Origin: Leptobrachium leishanense
Lineage: Eukaryota > Chordata > Amphibia > Anura > Megophryidae
Direction of reading: 5' to 3'
DNA: 64,000 nt
NCBI GenBank assembly: GCA_009667805.1
Contig: CM019063.1
Coordinates: forward strand, 62,612,506 to 62,676,505
Below the pieces are notes generated by a model, which was not told where the DNA came from, did no database searches, and worked only from the letters and a program-made list of their open reading frames with translations. The first letter of the stretch is position 1; every line of letters begins with the position of its first letter. Positions 34,012 through 45,140 of the stretch are shown one piece after another. Both the position numbers and the translations under genes were made by a program.

Positions 34012-34884
34012 CCAGAGGTTTCTGAATTACATGTGCGTGAATAAGCATCATGGGCATGGGTGTATCTACCGCGAGGCAAACAAGGCATTTGCCTAGGGCG
34101 ACAGAGTCCAGGGGGGTGGCAAAAAATCCCCCCCCTCCGAACACCCACAATAGGCCACCGGCTGAAAGTCACTGGCTGGAGACCTGTCTCCAGCAGGTGA
34201 CATTCGGCCGGTTTTCTGAAATGTGACCACTCCCTCTGGTGAGGATCCTACAGATCCACCAAGCATTGCAGGGCTGTGACTGCCAGGCAGCTTCTGAACA
34301 CCTCACTTTACGCACCCACGTGGCGCTCACTCTCAGCCACATTAGATGACGAGAGTGTGTCCGAGAGTGAAAGCCACGCGGGGGCATGTAAAAAGTGACA
34401 CGTTCAGAAGCTGCCTGCTAATCACGGCCAGTAAGATCTACACTAGAGCCGAGGGAGTACATTTCGGTTGCAGTTACACGAGTGCACTTTTGGCGTCCGT
34501 CTGACCGCACTATTTGATGTCCGTCTTAGCTTTTCAAAGGAGTCAATAGAGAACAACACATGAAGCGCGTGCACACTGTTTCATGCACGGGCGGCGCATG
34601 TTGTAACGGACGCCAAAAAGGCATCAACATGAAGAAGCTACAAAGGACGTAGAGAAACCCCTGCATACAGCTTTTTTTTTTTTCCTCAATGTCAGTCAAA
34701 ACTAACTGATACAATGTAACCACAATCTCATCTGTTATAAAGTGTATCTGTTTCAACAGACACATTGTGCGCAATCTGTAGTGTGACCGCAGCCTTCAGC
34801 AACAGGCTGAATGTCACCGACTGGCCGCCTGCCCACCCCTGCAGCGCCAGAGGCTGGTAAATATTTTTTTAAATAAAAAAAATG

Positions 34885-35033
34885 CCCTCCTCTTAGATTG
34901 TAAGCTCTCGAGCAGGATTTTCTCTCCTACTGTTTGCGGTGTGTGTGTATATTTGTTATTCTGTCTCTCCCTTTTGAACAGCGCTACGGAACTTGTTGGC
35001 GTTTTATAAATGTTTGTAACTGTAACTGTAGAT
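34885..35033 (+). mobile_element. L2 LINE 3' end fragment
   Basis: CTCTTAGATTGTAAGCTC, CTCCTACTGTTTG and a terminal TTGGCGTTTTATAAATG with GTAACTGTAACTG tail. Confidence 0.75.
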
Positions 35034-35860
35034 CCTGTGTACGCTCATATGCACTGCCCATTAAGTGAGTTTTATTGCTGTGTATCCTGTGTACGCTCAT
35101 ACGCACTGCCCATTAAGTGAGTTTTATTGCTGTGTATCCTGTGTTCGCTCATACGCACTGCCCATTAAGTGAGTTTTATTGCTGTGTATCCTGTGTACGC
35201 TCATACGCGCTGCCCATTAAGTGAGTTTTATTGCTGTGTATCCTGTGTACGCTCATACGCACTGCCCATTAAGTGAGTTTTATTGCTGTGTATGCTGTGT
35301 ACGCTCATACGCACTGCCCATTAAGTGAGTTTTATTGCTGTGTATCCTGTGTACGCTCATACGCACTGCCCATTAAGTGAGTTTTATTGCTGTGTATCCT
35401 GTGTACGCTCATACGCACTGCCCATTAAGTGAGTTTTATTGCTGTGTATCCTGTGTACGCTCATACGCACTGCCCATTAAGTGAGTTTTATTGCTGTGTA
35501 TCCTGTGTACGCTCATACGCACTGCCCATTAAGTGAGTTTTATTGCTGTGTATCCTGTGTACGCTCATACGCACTGCCCATTAAGTGAGTTTTATTGCTG
35601 TGTATCCTGTGTACGCTCATACGCACTGCCCATTAAGTGAGTTTTATTGCTGTGTATCCTGTGTACGCTCATACGCACTGCCCATTACAAGAGAGTTTTA
35701 TTGCTGCAGATCCTGTGTATGCTCATACGCACATTACTGTGAGTTTTATTGCTGTGGATCCTGTGTATGCTCATACGCACATTACTGTGAGTTTTATTGC
35801 TGTGGAACCTGTGTATGCTCATACACACATTACTGTGAGTTTTATCGCTGTGTAGCTCTG
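35034..35860. repeat. 52-bp minisatellite (about 12 uniform units plus 3-4 variant units)
   Basis: Units read GTGAGTTTTATTGCTGTGTA, TCCTGTGTACGCTCATACGC, ACTGCCCATTAA. About twelve near-identical copies run 35034-35690; the last ones change to ~46 bp with CTCATACGCACATTACT. Single-unit relatives occur at 17667-17770 (reverse) and 48870-48975. Confidence 0.92.
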
Positions 35861-35975
35861 TGACAGGCTTTGATACAGGGGGGGGGGCAGCACAAAACTA
35901 AAATACACCACTGTGACCATGGGACATGTAGTTCTGAAACATATGGGGTGCCAAGGTTTGCAATCACTGCACTAG

Positions 35976-36825
35976 AGGACAGTATTTAACCCCTGTGTTT
36001 CCCATTCATGTTTGAGTGACGCTTTAATAATCTCTGTGCTGAATATGTATAAAACCAAAAAGGAAGGAAAAATGAACAACACTGTTACAAATCTATAATT
36101 ACAATATACCAATACTATATATATATACATTTTTTTTTCTTCGTGTTTGAGGCATAAGTGCATTTTATGTATATTTGTAAAGATAATTTTTTTAAATTGT
36201 TGATAAAAAGAATACGGAAAAAAAATATTTAGTTACATTTAAAAAAAATATACAGACACATCTACTGTATTTTATTAAGTATTTATCTATACTTTTTGAT
36301 GGGTTTTATACAATCCATTCACTTTTTACTGTCCCCTTAGTGGGGAGTGTCGATACTCTATGTGCTTGTTTATTTGAACTGCATCCCTTCCTGACCCCAT
36401 AAACCCACAGCGCCAAACAACACCTCCAGCTCATCTCCTCCTATAGGGTTTTACGACAAGGCAGGGCCCGGCCTCTCTAAAGGTTATTTTCCTTTTAAGA
36501 GGCATTAGAGAGCTTCTGCAGAACCTTATCTTTCTCAGCCTTATAAAACCCGACTCCTGGGCTCAGTGACATGCTCACACTGAGAGGATGGTCATTTTCT
36601 GCATGGCGTCATTTATTCGGATACATTGCATCTCACATATCAAAATGATGCAATTCTTATTTAACCTGTTTAAGGATATAAAGGGAACGCTACCACGGTA
36701 TGACTCTTCTTTATGATATGTTTTCATATTAAAGAGATATCCTACATCAATACAGTGTCCTGTAATAACATTTTCCTAAATTTACATTAAATATTTACAA
36801 ACTATCCTTAGTGAGTTATTCCTAT
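35976..36825. other. No feature recognised
   Basis: About 850 bp, AT-rich, without an identifiable repeat or usable frame. Short A/T runs only. Confidence 0.5.
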
Positions 36826-36945
36826 TTAAAGGGCCAGTACCACCAAAAAATGAAATGTCCTTATTGTGTTTATTTGATGTTGCTGATATCTTACATGTGC
36901 TTTGTTTGTGTGATATTTTCCTCTATATGTGTCACTGGGTGCATC

Positions 36946-39737
36946 CATTGTGTGATATTTGCCTCTATATGTGTCACTGGGCGCAACCATTGTGTGATAT
37001 TTTCCTCTAATAGTGTCACTGGGTGCATCCATTGTGTGATATTTTGTGTTGTAAACTGCCCCTCCCCCCCAGTATCTTTCCATCACTTGCTCCTCACTGT
37101 GTGACTTGGGCCATAGAATGGAGTCTATTGGTCAATCACAGACTCACATCATTGTATTGTGTGGGATGTATTCAAAGGACATCACCAGGGCATCAATTAG
37201 ATGTCTTTTAAACTCCCCATTTTATCTCATTCAGCTGCCAGTTCTTATCTTGGGTAGCCTGGATGACAATAGACCTCATGCAACCTTATCTAAGCATTCC
37301 CTCCTCCACCTCATTAACTGTTAACCCTTTCGATTTCATGGAAAACTCACTGTTCCTTTAACCCTTTCGCTGCTGAGGCATTTCCCGCCCCTATGCTGAG
37401 GTCATTTTTACCTGTTTTACTCATCATGTTTAAATGTGTTTTGAAGGCTTATTTTAATATATGACCCAGACATATTATATATCGTTCTTTCCGTCAGACT
37501 CGGCAGATTCATAATATGTCATTATTATATGTATACGTCATGACCTGTCTGTATATTATAACAAAAAATGCAATAAAATATGAATTTTCAATAATTTACA
37601 ACGTGTAAAGTTTTTTTTTCACATTTTAACATGCGAGCAATTGCGGTTATATTTTGTATGGGGTGCGCTTGTTAAAAGAATTAGAAATGGGGTCTCGTTA
37701 CATTTTTTTTTGGGGAAAATTACGCGATTTTTAACAAATGCACCGCATAGAAAAATCGTTAGTGCAGCATTATTGTTCACATTATAATTGAAATGGGAAC
37801 AATATTGCTGCATTAACGAACCAAAAAAAAGAAAAAAAAAATGTTTATTTTTTTTATAATTTTTTAATTTTTTTTTTTTTTAAAACTTTTTTCATTGTGT
37901 GATATTTGCCTCTATATGTGTCACTGGGCGCAACCATTGTGTGATATTTTCCTCTAATAGTGTCACTGGGTGCATCCATTGTGTGATATTTTGTGTTGTA
38001 AACTGCCCCTCCCCCCCAGTATCTTTCCATCACTTGCTCCTCACTGTGTGACTTGGGCCATAGAATGGAGTCTATTGGTCAATCACAGACTCACATCATT
38101 GTATTGTGTGGGATGTATTCAAAGGACATCACCAGGGCATCAATTAGATGTCTTTTAAACTCCCCATTTTATCTCATTCAGCTGCCAGTTCTTATCTTGG
38201 GTAGCCTGGATGACAATAGACCTCATGCAACCTTATCTAAGCATTCCCTCCTCCACCTCATTAACTGTTAACCCTTTCGATTTCATGGAAAACTCACTGT
38301 TCCTTTAACCCTTTCGCTGCTGAGGCATTTCCCGCCCCTATGCTGAGGTCATTTTTACCTGTTTTACTCATCATGTTTAAATGTGTTTTGAAGGCTTATT
38401 TTAATATATGACCCAGACATATTATATATCGTTCTTTCCGTCAGACTCGGCAGATTCATAATATGTCATTATTATATGTATACGTCATGACCTGTCTGTA
38501 TATTATAACAAAAAATGCAATAAAATATGAATTTTCAATAATTTACAACGTGTAAAGTTTTTTTTTCACATTTTAACATGCGAGCAATTGCGGTTATATT
38601 TTGTATGGGGTGCGCTTGTTAAAAGAATTAGAAATGGGGTCTCGTTACATTTTTTTTTGGGGAAAATTACGCGATTTTTAACAAATGCACCGCATAGAAA
38701 AATCGTTAGTGCAGCATTATTGTTCACATTATAATTGAAATGGGAACAATATTGCTGCATTAACGAACCAAAAAAAAGAAAAAAAAATGTTTATTTTTTT
38801 TAATAATTTTTTTTTTTTTTTTTTTTAAAACTTTTTTCATTGTGTGATATTTGCCTCTATATGTGTCACTGGCGCAACCATTGTGTGATATTTTCCTCTA
38901 ATAGTGTCACTGGGTGCATCCATTGTGTGATATTTTGTGTTGTAAACTGCCCCTCCCCCCCAGTATCTTTCCATCACTTGCTCCTCACTGTGTGACTTGG
39001 GCCATAGAATGGAGTCTATTGGTCAATCACAGACTCACATCATTGTATTGTGTGGGATGTATTCAAAGGACATCACCAGGGCATCAATTAGATGTCTTTT
39101 AAACTCCCCATTTTATCTCATTCAGCTGCCAGTTCTTATCTTGGGTAGCCTGGATGACAATAGACCTCATGCAACCTTATCTAAGCATTCCCTCCTCCAC
39201 CTCATTAACTGTTAACCCTTTCGATTTCATGGAAAACTCACTGTTCCTTTAACCCTTTCGCTGCTGAGGCATTTCCCGCCCCTATGCTGAGGTCATTTTT
39301 ACCTGTTTTACTCATCATGTTTAAATGTGTTTTGAAGGCTTATTTTAATATATGACCCAGACATATTATATATCGTTCTTTCCGTCAGACTCGGCAGATT
39401 CATAATATGTCATTATTATATGTATACGTCATGACCTGTCTGTATATTATAACAAAAAATGCAATAAAATATGAATTTTCAATAATTTACAACGTGTAAA
39501 GTTTTTTTTTCACATTTTAACATGCGAGCAATTGCGGTTATATTTTGTATGGGGTGCGCTTGTTAAAAGAATTAGAAATGGGGTCTCGTTACATTTTTTT
39601 TTGGGGAAAATTACGCGATTTTTAACAAATGCACCGCATAGAAAAATCGTTAGTGCAGCATTATTGTTCACATTATAATTGAAATGGGAACATATTGCTG
39701 CATTAACGAACCAAAAAAAAGAAAAAAAAAATGTTTA

Positions 39738-39769
<32 letters not shown>

Positions 39770-39775
39770 TTTTTT
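36946..39775. repeat. Tandem triplication of a ~945-bp segment
   Basis: Units 36946-37892, 37893-38837 and 38838-39775 are almost identical; the differences I noticed are homopolymer lengths and single-base deletions (for example GGGCGCAACC to GGCGCAACC in unit 3). Each begins CATTGTGTGATATTTGCC in the minisatellite of the outer MITE and ends in poly-T plus AAAACTTTTTT inside the inner element. The junctions join TTTTTT to CATTGTG where the third unit continues TTTTTTCATAGTCATG, so CAT microhomology marks the join. Confidence 0.95.
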
Positions 39776-40387
39776 CATAGTCATGTTTGGTATTGTTGGA
39801 ACGGCCATGCTCTGGCCGATCCAACAGTACCAAACATTAACCCCTAGCTGCCACGGATCGGGAGATAGGGGGTTCATTGGAACCCCTATCTCCACCATTG
39901 GTGGCAGTTAGGGGTTAACTCCAGGACTGGCGTCATCGTGCACGATGACGCCAGTCCTCAGGGGGCATTCCCGGAAGCTTGGCCGACATCCAAGATGTCG
40001 GCCAGCTCCGGGAAAGGATCACGAACCGGCGCTTTTCGGCGCCGATTCGTGATCCAGCCCCCATGGGGTTAATTCCAGGTACCATTAGGAAGGGCAGGCC
40101 CTTCCAAACGGTGCCTGGATTAACCCCCTGCACCCCGGCGATCGGGAGGGGGAGAGGTCCGAAGGACCTCCCCCCTCCCTTTCAGGCGCCTCCTCCGCAC
40201 ACGTGGGGGGGGGGGTCGCCTGAATTAGATGTCATCGCGCCGCCGCAATGACATCTAATTAGGCCGGCGGCGGTTCCGGGTGCTGGGCTGACATCCTCGC
40301 CGATCACTGGCCCCAAAGGGAGGACGCGCAAGGAACGTTACCTGCGGGTGGACGTGCTGAGTGCGTCCACCGCAGCGAAGTGGTTAA
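37320..40387. mobile_element. TTAA-ended element (CTGCTGAGGCATTTC family), copy 2
   Basis: TTAACCCTTTCG occurs at 37320 and again at 37358, with TTTCATGGAAAACTCACTG between; the right end is CCGCAGCGAAGTGGTTAA (40387). TTAACCCTTTCGCTGC is inverted against GCAGCGAAGTGGTTAA. Body as in copies 18804-21725 and 49679-52240, ending with a GC-rich block of short palindromes (GACATCCAAGATGTCGG, CATCGTGCACGATG). The triplication repeats its first ~535 bp. Confidence 0.82.
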
Positions 40388-40654
40388 ATACTGTAGAAGC
40401 TAAACCACAGCTGTAAAGTAAAACTTTCGCACAGATTTTGGTAAATGTTGCATCATGTGAAAAATCCACAATATGGAAACAGCAGCTAAAAACCTAAATT
40501 TCTTTTTCTTTTTTACATGCAATCACTTAAAAAAAAAACACCAGCATGTGTTTTATAATGTGTTTATAAGGTGGTTTTGTTTGTAATGCACAAGTAATCT
40601 AGTTACAGCTTATGTAAGTGGTAGTGTCCCTTTAAAAGAAGAGTTTGCACACTC

Positions 40655-40798
40655 TTAGATTGTAAGCTCTTGAGCAGGCTCCTTTTTTCCCATCATTCTT
40701 CATGTGTCGAACCTATTTGTTAATTTTATACTTGTTTTGTCCTACCCATTGTACAGGGCTGCAGAATATGTTGGCATTTTATAAATAATTGTAGCTGC
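40655..40798 (+). mobile_element. L2 LINE 3' end fragment
   Basis: TCTTAGATTGTAAGCTCTTG, then TTGTACAGGGCTGCAGAAT and TTGGCATTTTATAAATAATT. Confidence 0.75.
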
Positions 40799-41188
40799 CA
40801 CTTCTGACCAAAATGCACCCCCTTTACTCATAAGGCATCACTAGCAAGTAAAGCCGATGCGTTTAGGTCAGGAGGGAGAAGTCTGCGGACTCTTCTTTTG
40901 AGTAGTATTAACTCATTAAAGGTAGGAAATAAATAATGGGTGTACATTAGGAGAATGCTTGTTTCAAAACGGACAAAATTATCGACCCGTTCGCTGCGAA
41001 GGACGAGATACAGACAGCGCCTATATTTACAGATCCATGTGGACACCATCTGCATTTTGTCTTCCTGTCCCCGCAGCGACGAGCAGCCAATCGGCAATTG
41101 TGTCGATCTCCCACAGTGGGTTGACTTCCTGGAATTCAGACCTTGCTGTGGGACTTCCTCCTGCCGACTGACTTCATCACATATGGTG
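40799..41188. other. No feature recognised
   Basis: Mixed-composition sequence. A minus-strand frame of 89 codons (40828-41097) has no motif I know. Confidence 0.4.
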
Positions 41189-41189
41189 T

Positions 41190-41910
41190 AAGGGTGTCAG
41201 AAACATGGCCTCTGTCCTCCTAGCTAGGCAAGGCTCTGTATTCCCAAATCAGAGAAGTCCATGAACTTGGCACGAAATACTCCGTTTACAGCAAGAACAT
41301 CTCATGTTTTTTTGCTCACTCAACATTCACTCACAACTTTGAGTCACTCTTGGAGTGACTGTTCCTCCATGTGTGTCACTACATTGACACTCCGATCTCT
41401 GTGCATCGACCTGTCGCTACTTCTACCTTTATACGTCATTGCACCAATGGTTCTGTTTCCACATGTCAGATGTGCTTCGCTTGTCCTTTAGTGCATCACT
41501 CTGACGACACTTCTGCTACCTGGCGTCTTTCTCAGAGAATCTACGGTAAGTGCATGGTCAGACACTCAATTCATCCTGTGGCCAATCAGAAACTACCTTC
41601 ACCATTGTGGTTCATTGTCCTTCAGTGCGCTGCCGATTGCTGTTTCTCTTACTACTCTGGTTTTGACCCATGGCGGACCTTCTGATTATTCAGATATCTC
41701 CTCTCCTTCGGCTTTGGCTTTCTTTTGACCCTTCGTATCTTTCCAATCCAAACCTTGGCTCGTGACCCCTGGTTTCTGTCCAATCCTTTGACCTCTGCTT
41801 GTCTTCGACTTCTCATTAGTTACTGGTTCTTTACAGGCTTCTTTGGTCTCTCTGCTTAAGTATTCACGTTGGATGTGATCCACCATTACAGAACAAATAA
41901 GACAAGGCTC
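41190..41910 (+). mobile_element. Possible gypsy-type LTR fragment
   Basis: The pyrimidine-rich, word-like composition toward the 3' side (TTGACCC, TTCGGCTTTGGC, CTCGTGACCCCTGG, GACCTCTGCTTG) followed by CTTAAGTATTCACG and CCATTACAGAAC resembles the U5/primer-binding edge of frog gypsy-type elements. I could not define TG...CA ends or a target duplication, and no internal genes follow, so this is a weak call. Confidence 0.3.
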
Positions 41911-41988
41911 ATAAATGTACACATCATGACAATATATGAGGCATGAACAAGTACACTTTACCTCAACTACATTAAATCTGCTGTCATC

Positions 41989-42240
41989 TTATGATTTTGA
42001 AGGGATACATTTTCTTTTGTCCACATAATCCATGTTTATTTCATAAGCACCAGAACAGCTGTCGTTGATTTTAAATGCTTCGGTTACATAGCTGTTATTT
42101 ACAAGTGTAACATCAGCTCGAATTGGGAAGATCATCTCTCCAGATAATAAATCACCGGCATGGCTTGCCATTTGGCCATTTGGGAATTTTTCTTGCATGC
42201 AGAGAAGCCTCAAATAGTTCTTAGTTGCCAAAAAAGTTTT
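41989..42240 (-). other. Unidentified minus-strand open frame, possible terminal exon
   Basis: An open frame from about 42231 down to a TAA at 41989. The peptide contains QEKFPNGQMASHAGDLLSGE, IFPIRADVTLVNNSYVTEAF and KINDSCSGAYEINMDYVDKR, then KCIPSKS and stop. It has two cysteines, N-glycosylation-type sequons (NNS, NDS) and balanced composition, unlike the repeat-derived frames elsewhere. It lies downstream (in minus direction) of the four exon-like units. I do not recognise a family; it may be the last exon of a secreted protein gene or a decayed copy. Confidence 0.35.
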
Positions 42241-44060
42241 GGTTCAAGTGGCAAAATCTATCAAGTGTACCGATAGTTTGGAAACTCAGTATGTCATAAA
42301 TCTGACGAGACCATTCATGTAGGATAATACACCGCAAACTCGTCATTCTACTACTGGTAACCTCCTGTATATCCAATTTTCACATTCTTGTCTGGTCTGC
42401 TCAAAGCACTTGCAGTACTCTCACGCCAGCCAAGATGAAGAACAGTGGATTTCTGGAAGGCACGAAGGTTCCTTCCTTTGTTTCAGTTGTTTCAAAATCT
42501 ATTCTTTGAGTCAGTCCGTAAACCTGGTTATTGTCCTCCTGAATATCCTCTACGCAAGACTTTGGATATCTGACAAAGCGTGTGAGATACCTCGGCCAAT
42601 CTAACTGCAGTGACCCAGGACTAACAGCAGTACGGTCTGAGCAGAACCGAAGGGTGGGAAGACTGGATAACTGGCTGAGGTTACATAAGGACGTCAAGAA
42701 CTGCCGAAAATATTTATCAGTACCAAAGGTACTGTTAATTTGAAAACGTAGAATGCCATAAATCTGACACGACCATCCTTGAAGGATAACATACAAGAAG
42801 CTCGTCATTCTCCTACTGCTTATCTACTGTAGTTCCAATTTTCTCATTATTATCTTGTTTGTTCATTCCACTTGCAGTTCTGTCATGCCAGCCGTGATGA
42901 AGAACAATGGAATTCTGGAAGGCAGAACGATTCTTTCCTTTGTTCCAGTTGTTTTAAATCTATTCCTCGGCTCGGGTTCCTAAACCTGGATACTGTCCTG
43001 GATAGCTTCCACGCAAGACTTTGGATATCTGACAAAGCAAGTCAGATACTTTAGGTCAAGATGCAATCTAACTGGAAGTATCCAGGACTAACAGCAGTAT
43101 GGTATGAGCAGAATTGATGGGTGGGTAGCCCGGATAACTGGATGAGGTCCCATAAGGATGCCAAGAAAAATATTTATCGGTACCAAGGGTACAATAGTTT
43201 GCAAACGCTGAATGCCATAAACCTGACAAGACCATCCTTGTAGGATAATCTACAACAAGTCCATCATTCTACTTCTGCTTACATCCTGTATTTCCAACTT
43301 CCACATTATTGTCTCACCTGCTAAATAGACTTACAATACTCCCATGATAGCCATGATGAAGAACACTGGATTTCTGGATGGCACATTGAGTCCTTCTTCT
43401 GTTCCAGGAAACAAAAATCCTCGGCGAATTTCATACAGCTGGATCTTGTCCTGAATAGCCACCAAACAAGTCTTTAGATATCTGAGAACACGTGTGAGAT
43501 ACCTTGTTCCAACATACAATCTAAATGTAGTGACCCAAGACTAACAGCAGTATGGTCTGAGAAGAACTGATGTGTGAGTAGCCCGGATAACTGGCTGAGG
43601 TTACATAAGGATGTCGAGAACTGCCTAAAATGTTTATCGGTACCGATTGTATCGATAATTTGCAAGCACTGAATGACATAAATCTGACACGATCATCCTT
43701 GTAGGATATTATACAACAACCTTGTCATTCTACTACTGCTTATCTACTGTAGATCCAATTTTCAAATTATTGTCTTGTCTGCTCATTCCACATGCAGTAC
43801 TCTCATGCCAGCCATGATGAAGGATTTTGGATTTCTGGAAGGCACGAAGGCTCCTTCTTTTGTTCCAGGAAACATATTCCTCGGCAAGACTCGTAGACCC
43901 GGATCTTTTCCCGTATAGCCTCCACACAAGTCATTGCACATCTGAGAATGCATGTGCGGTACCTTGGGCCACGATGGAATCTAACTGGATTTACAGCAAT
44001 ATAGATCTGTGCAGAATTGATGGGTGGGTAGACCAGTTAGGTGGCTGAGGTTACATAAGG
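42240..44060 (-). repeat. Four tandem ~460-bp units with an exon-like segment in each
   Basis: Units repeat a 'spacer' (GGATAACTGGCTGAGGTTAC, GCCATAAATCTGACA) and a ~186-bp segment, with starts about 467, 453 and 460 bp apart. On the minus strand each segment is preceded by CAGTTAG- or CATTTAG-type acceptors and opens ATT. Unit 3 (43335-43520) stays open through GTRYLTRVLRYLKTCLVAIQ and VPSRNPVFFIMAIMGVL to a consensus donor GTAAGT. Unit 1 (42414-42600) is open with a GC donor (GCAAGT). Unit 2 (42876-43067) has an internal stop and unit 4 (43796-43980) a frameshift and GCATGT donor. Conserved VPSRNP and AIQDKIQ-like words argue for an ancestral coding exon. Family unknown. Confidence 0.6.
43335..43520 (-). 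pseudogene. Best-preserved exon-like unit, unidentified product
   Basis: About 62 codons, phase 1 start and phase 2 end, so it could be skipped or repeated only with compatible neighbours. The reading frame has no stop and matches unit 1 at roughly half of residues (RYLT, VLRY/FVRY, C, IQ, VPSRNP, FFI). It is flanked by an AG acceptor at 43521-43522 and a GTAAGT donor at 43334-43329. No signal peptide or membrane segment is visible in this piece. Whether it is expressed cannot be told from sequence; sibling units with a stop and a frameshift point to decay. Confidence 0.4.
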
Positions 44061-44654
44061 ATTTCAAGAACTGCCATGAAAACCTATATAAAAAGTCGAC
44101 AATCTTATACCTGCACACAGACATAGAAAATAATTGATAAAAGTGACTTTTGAGGGTTTTATAATTAAAATAATTATACAGGCTATCAAATGCAGCTGAA
44201 GCCACAGTACAAATGCACACGCAATGTATAAATTAATATGAACAGCAGGGTAGACTTTTTAGCCACTCGAGATGCACCTCCTGTTGAGACGTGGTCAAGC
44301 TGGCGTATGGTAATCTATTTTGTTTAACATTCTCTGGCATTTCTGAAATAATTGAAGTTATTTTGTATGATTTCCTGCTGGCGTCTCGGGTACAAACCTA
44401 AAGGGTAATAAGCATTCCTTAGCCATGTCACGATGAATACCATATGCCGTCTTCTTAAAGGCTTTCAGCATATTAAGGGCTAATAAATTTTGAGAAAAGC
44501 TGTAAAATTAAATACAACAGGCTTCATGTTGGTGAACCTGGATATAAATGGCGAGGCAGCATGTCTGTGAGTCTGACAGTTTGTAAAAACTCTCTTCAGA
44601 AGAGCTACAAGAATAACAATGGGCCGACCATGGATATATGGTTCACAAAAAACA
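44061..44654. other. No feature recognised
   Basis: AT-rich sequence following the tandem units; no repeat edge or coding frame identified. Confidence 0.45.
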
Positions 44655-45040
44655 AGTTTGCGAGAACACTGAGAACGAGCAGCATCATAAGTGTCTTGTT
44701 CTATGGTGAGTTGCTACTCAGAGCTCATTAGGTTGTAGCTCGATGAGGCCATTACAGAGAAGACGTTACCAAATGCGAACCACCCAAAAAAGGCAGCCAT
44801 GACTGAAATGCCAAGGAATAGTCCTATGCATGAGAGATACAGAAACTCCCTAGGATCGATTCGGCCTTGTTAGGCCTTCTCAGTAAGGAAATAGCTGATA
44901 CCTCTCTAGGTCCCCCTAAGAAAATGGTCTACGTCTTGCTTAGCCATAGCTACAAGTTTATGAAAACAATGAGAATGAGCATAGGCATAAGTGGCCTACA
45001 CTACGGTGAGTCCCTGGTCAGGTCTCATAAGGTTAAATGT
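44655..45040. repeat. Diverged relative of the 2.5-kb foldback element, arms in direct order
   Basis: GAGAACGAGCAGCATCATAA at 44672 and GAGAATGAGCATAGGCATAA at 44971 are ~300 bp apart in the same orientation, both resembling GAAAACGAGCAACAGCATTA at 2559. Between them GATCGATTCGGCC and GATACCTCTCTAGG match the 2.5-kb spacer. The head-to-tail order would suit a tandem terminal-repeat layout of Penelope-like elements. Confidence 0.7.
44846..44888 (-). ncRNA. Decayed hammerhead-like motif
   Basis: Minus strand: CTGAGAA (one base short of CUGANGA), a perfect GGCC/GGCC stem II around TAACAA, then GAAT in place of GAAA. A 5-bp stem I (CCTTA with TAGGG including one G-U) is kept. Core losses make it inactive by known rules, but pairing is retained. 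Confidence 0.5.
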
Positions 45041-45140
45041 CCGGTACCTTTGCATAACTCAAGAAAGGAAGAGCTTTCAAGTGTGAAACATCGATCCTAT
45101 CTCTTTTTTTATCTCTCCTTTCCATCTCTTTAAATGACTA

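Larger units (their letters stand above)
34051..35921. mobile_element. hAT-like element carrying an L2 tail and a minisatellite
   Basis: Left end CATGGGTGTATCTACC with GGCATTTGCCTAGGGCG; right end AAATACACCACTGTG, a degraded CAGTGGTGTAT-type terminus in inverted orientation. Flanks ATCATGGG/ACCATGGG give a 7-of-8 target duplication. Contents: unique sequence, an L2 3' end (34885-35033) and a 52-bp minisatellite (35034-35860). Confidence 0.6.
34012..35975. mobile_element. Old palindromic MITE split by a hAT-like element
   Basis: Left half 34012-34050 (AACCTTGGCACCCCAG ... CATCATGGG) and right half 35922-35975 (ACCATGGGACATGTAGTT ... GGTGCCAAGG) are inverted halves of the family at 1825-1990. 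ATCATGGG and ACCATGGG flank the inserted element. Confidence 0.6.
36826..40635. mobile_element. Minisatellite-bearing TTAA MITE, copy B, with a nested TTAA element
   Basis: Left end TTAAAGGGCCAGTACCACC, right end GTGGTAGTGTCCCTTTAA, a ~18-bp inverted repeat with TTAA at each end. The 5' part reaches 37319 and holds about three of the ~41-bp units; the 3' part resumes at 40384 with TTAAATACTGTAGAAGC, matching 5044 and 56776. Everything between is a second TTAA element plus a tandem triplication. Confidence 0.88.

Noticed and set aside
37023..39215. Identical 62- and 72-codon frames repeated three times
   Set aside because: Their identity reflects the recent 945-bp triplication, not protein-level selection; the sequence is MITE interior.
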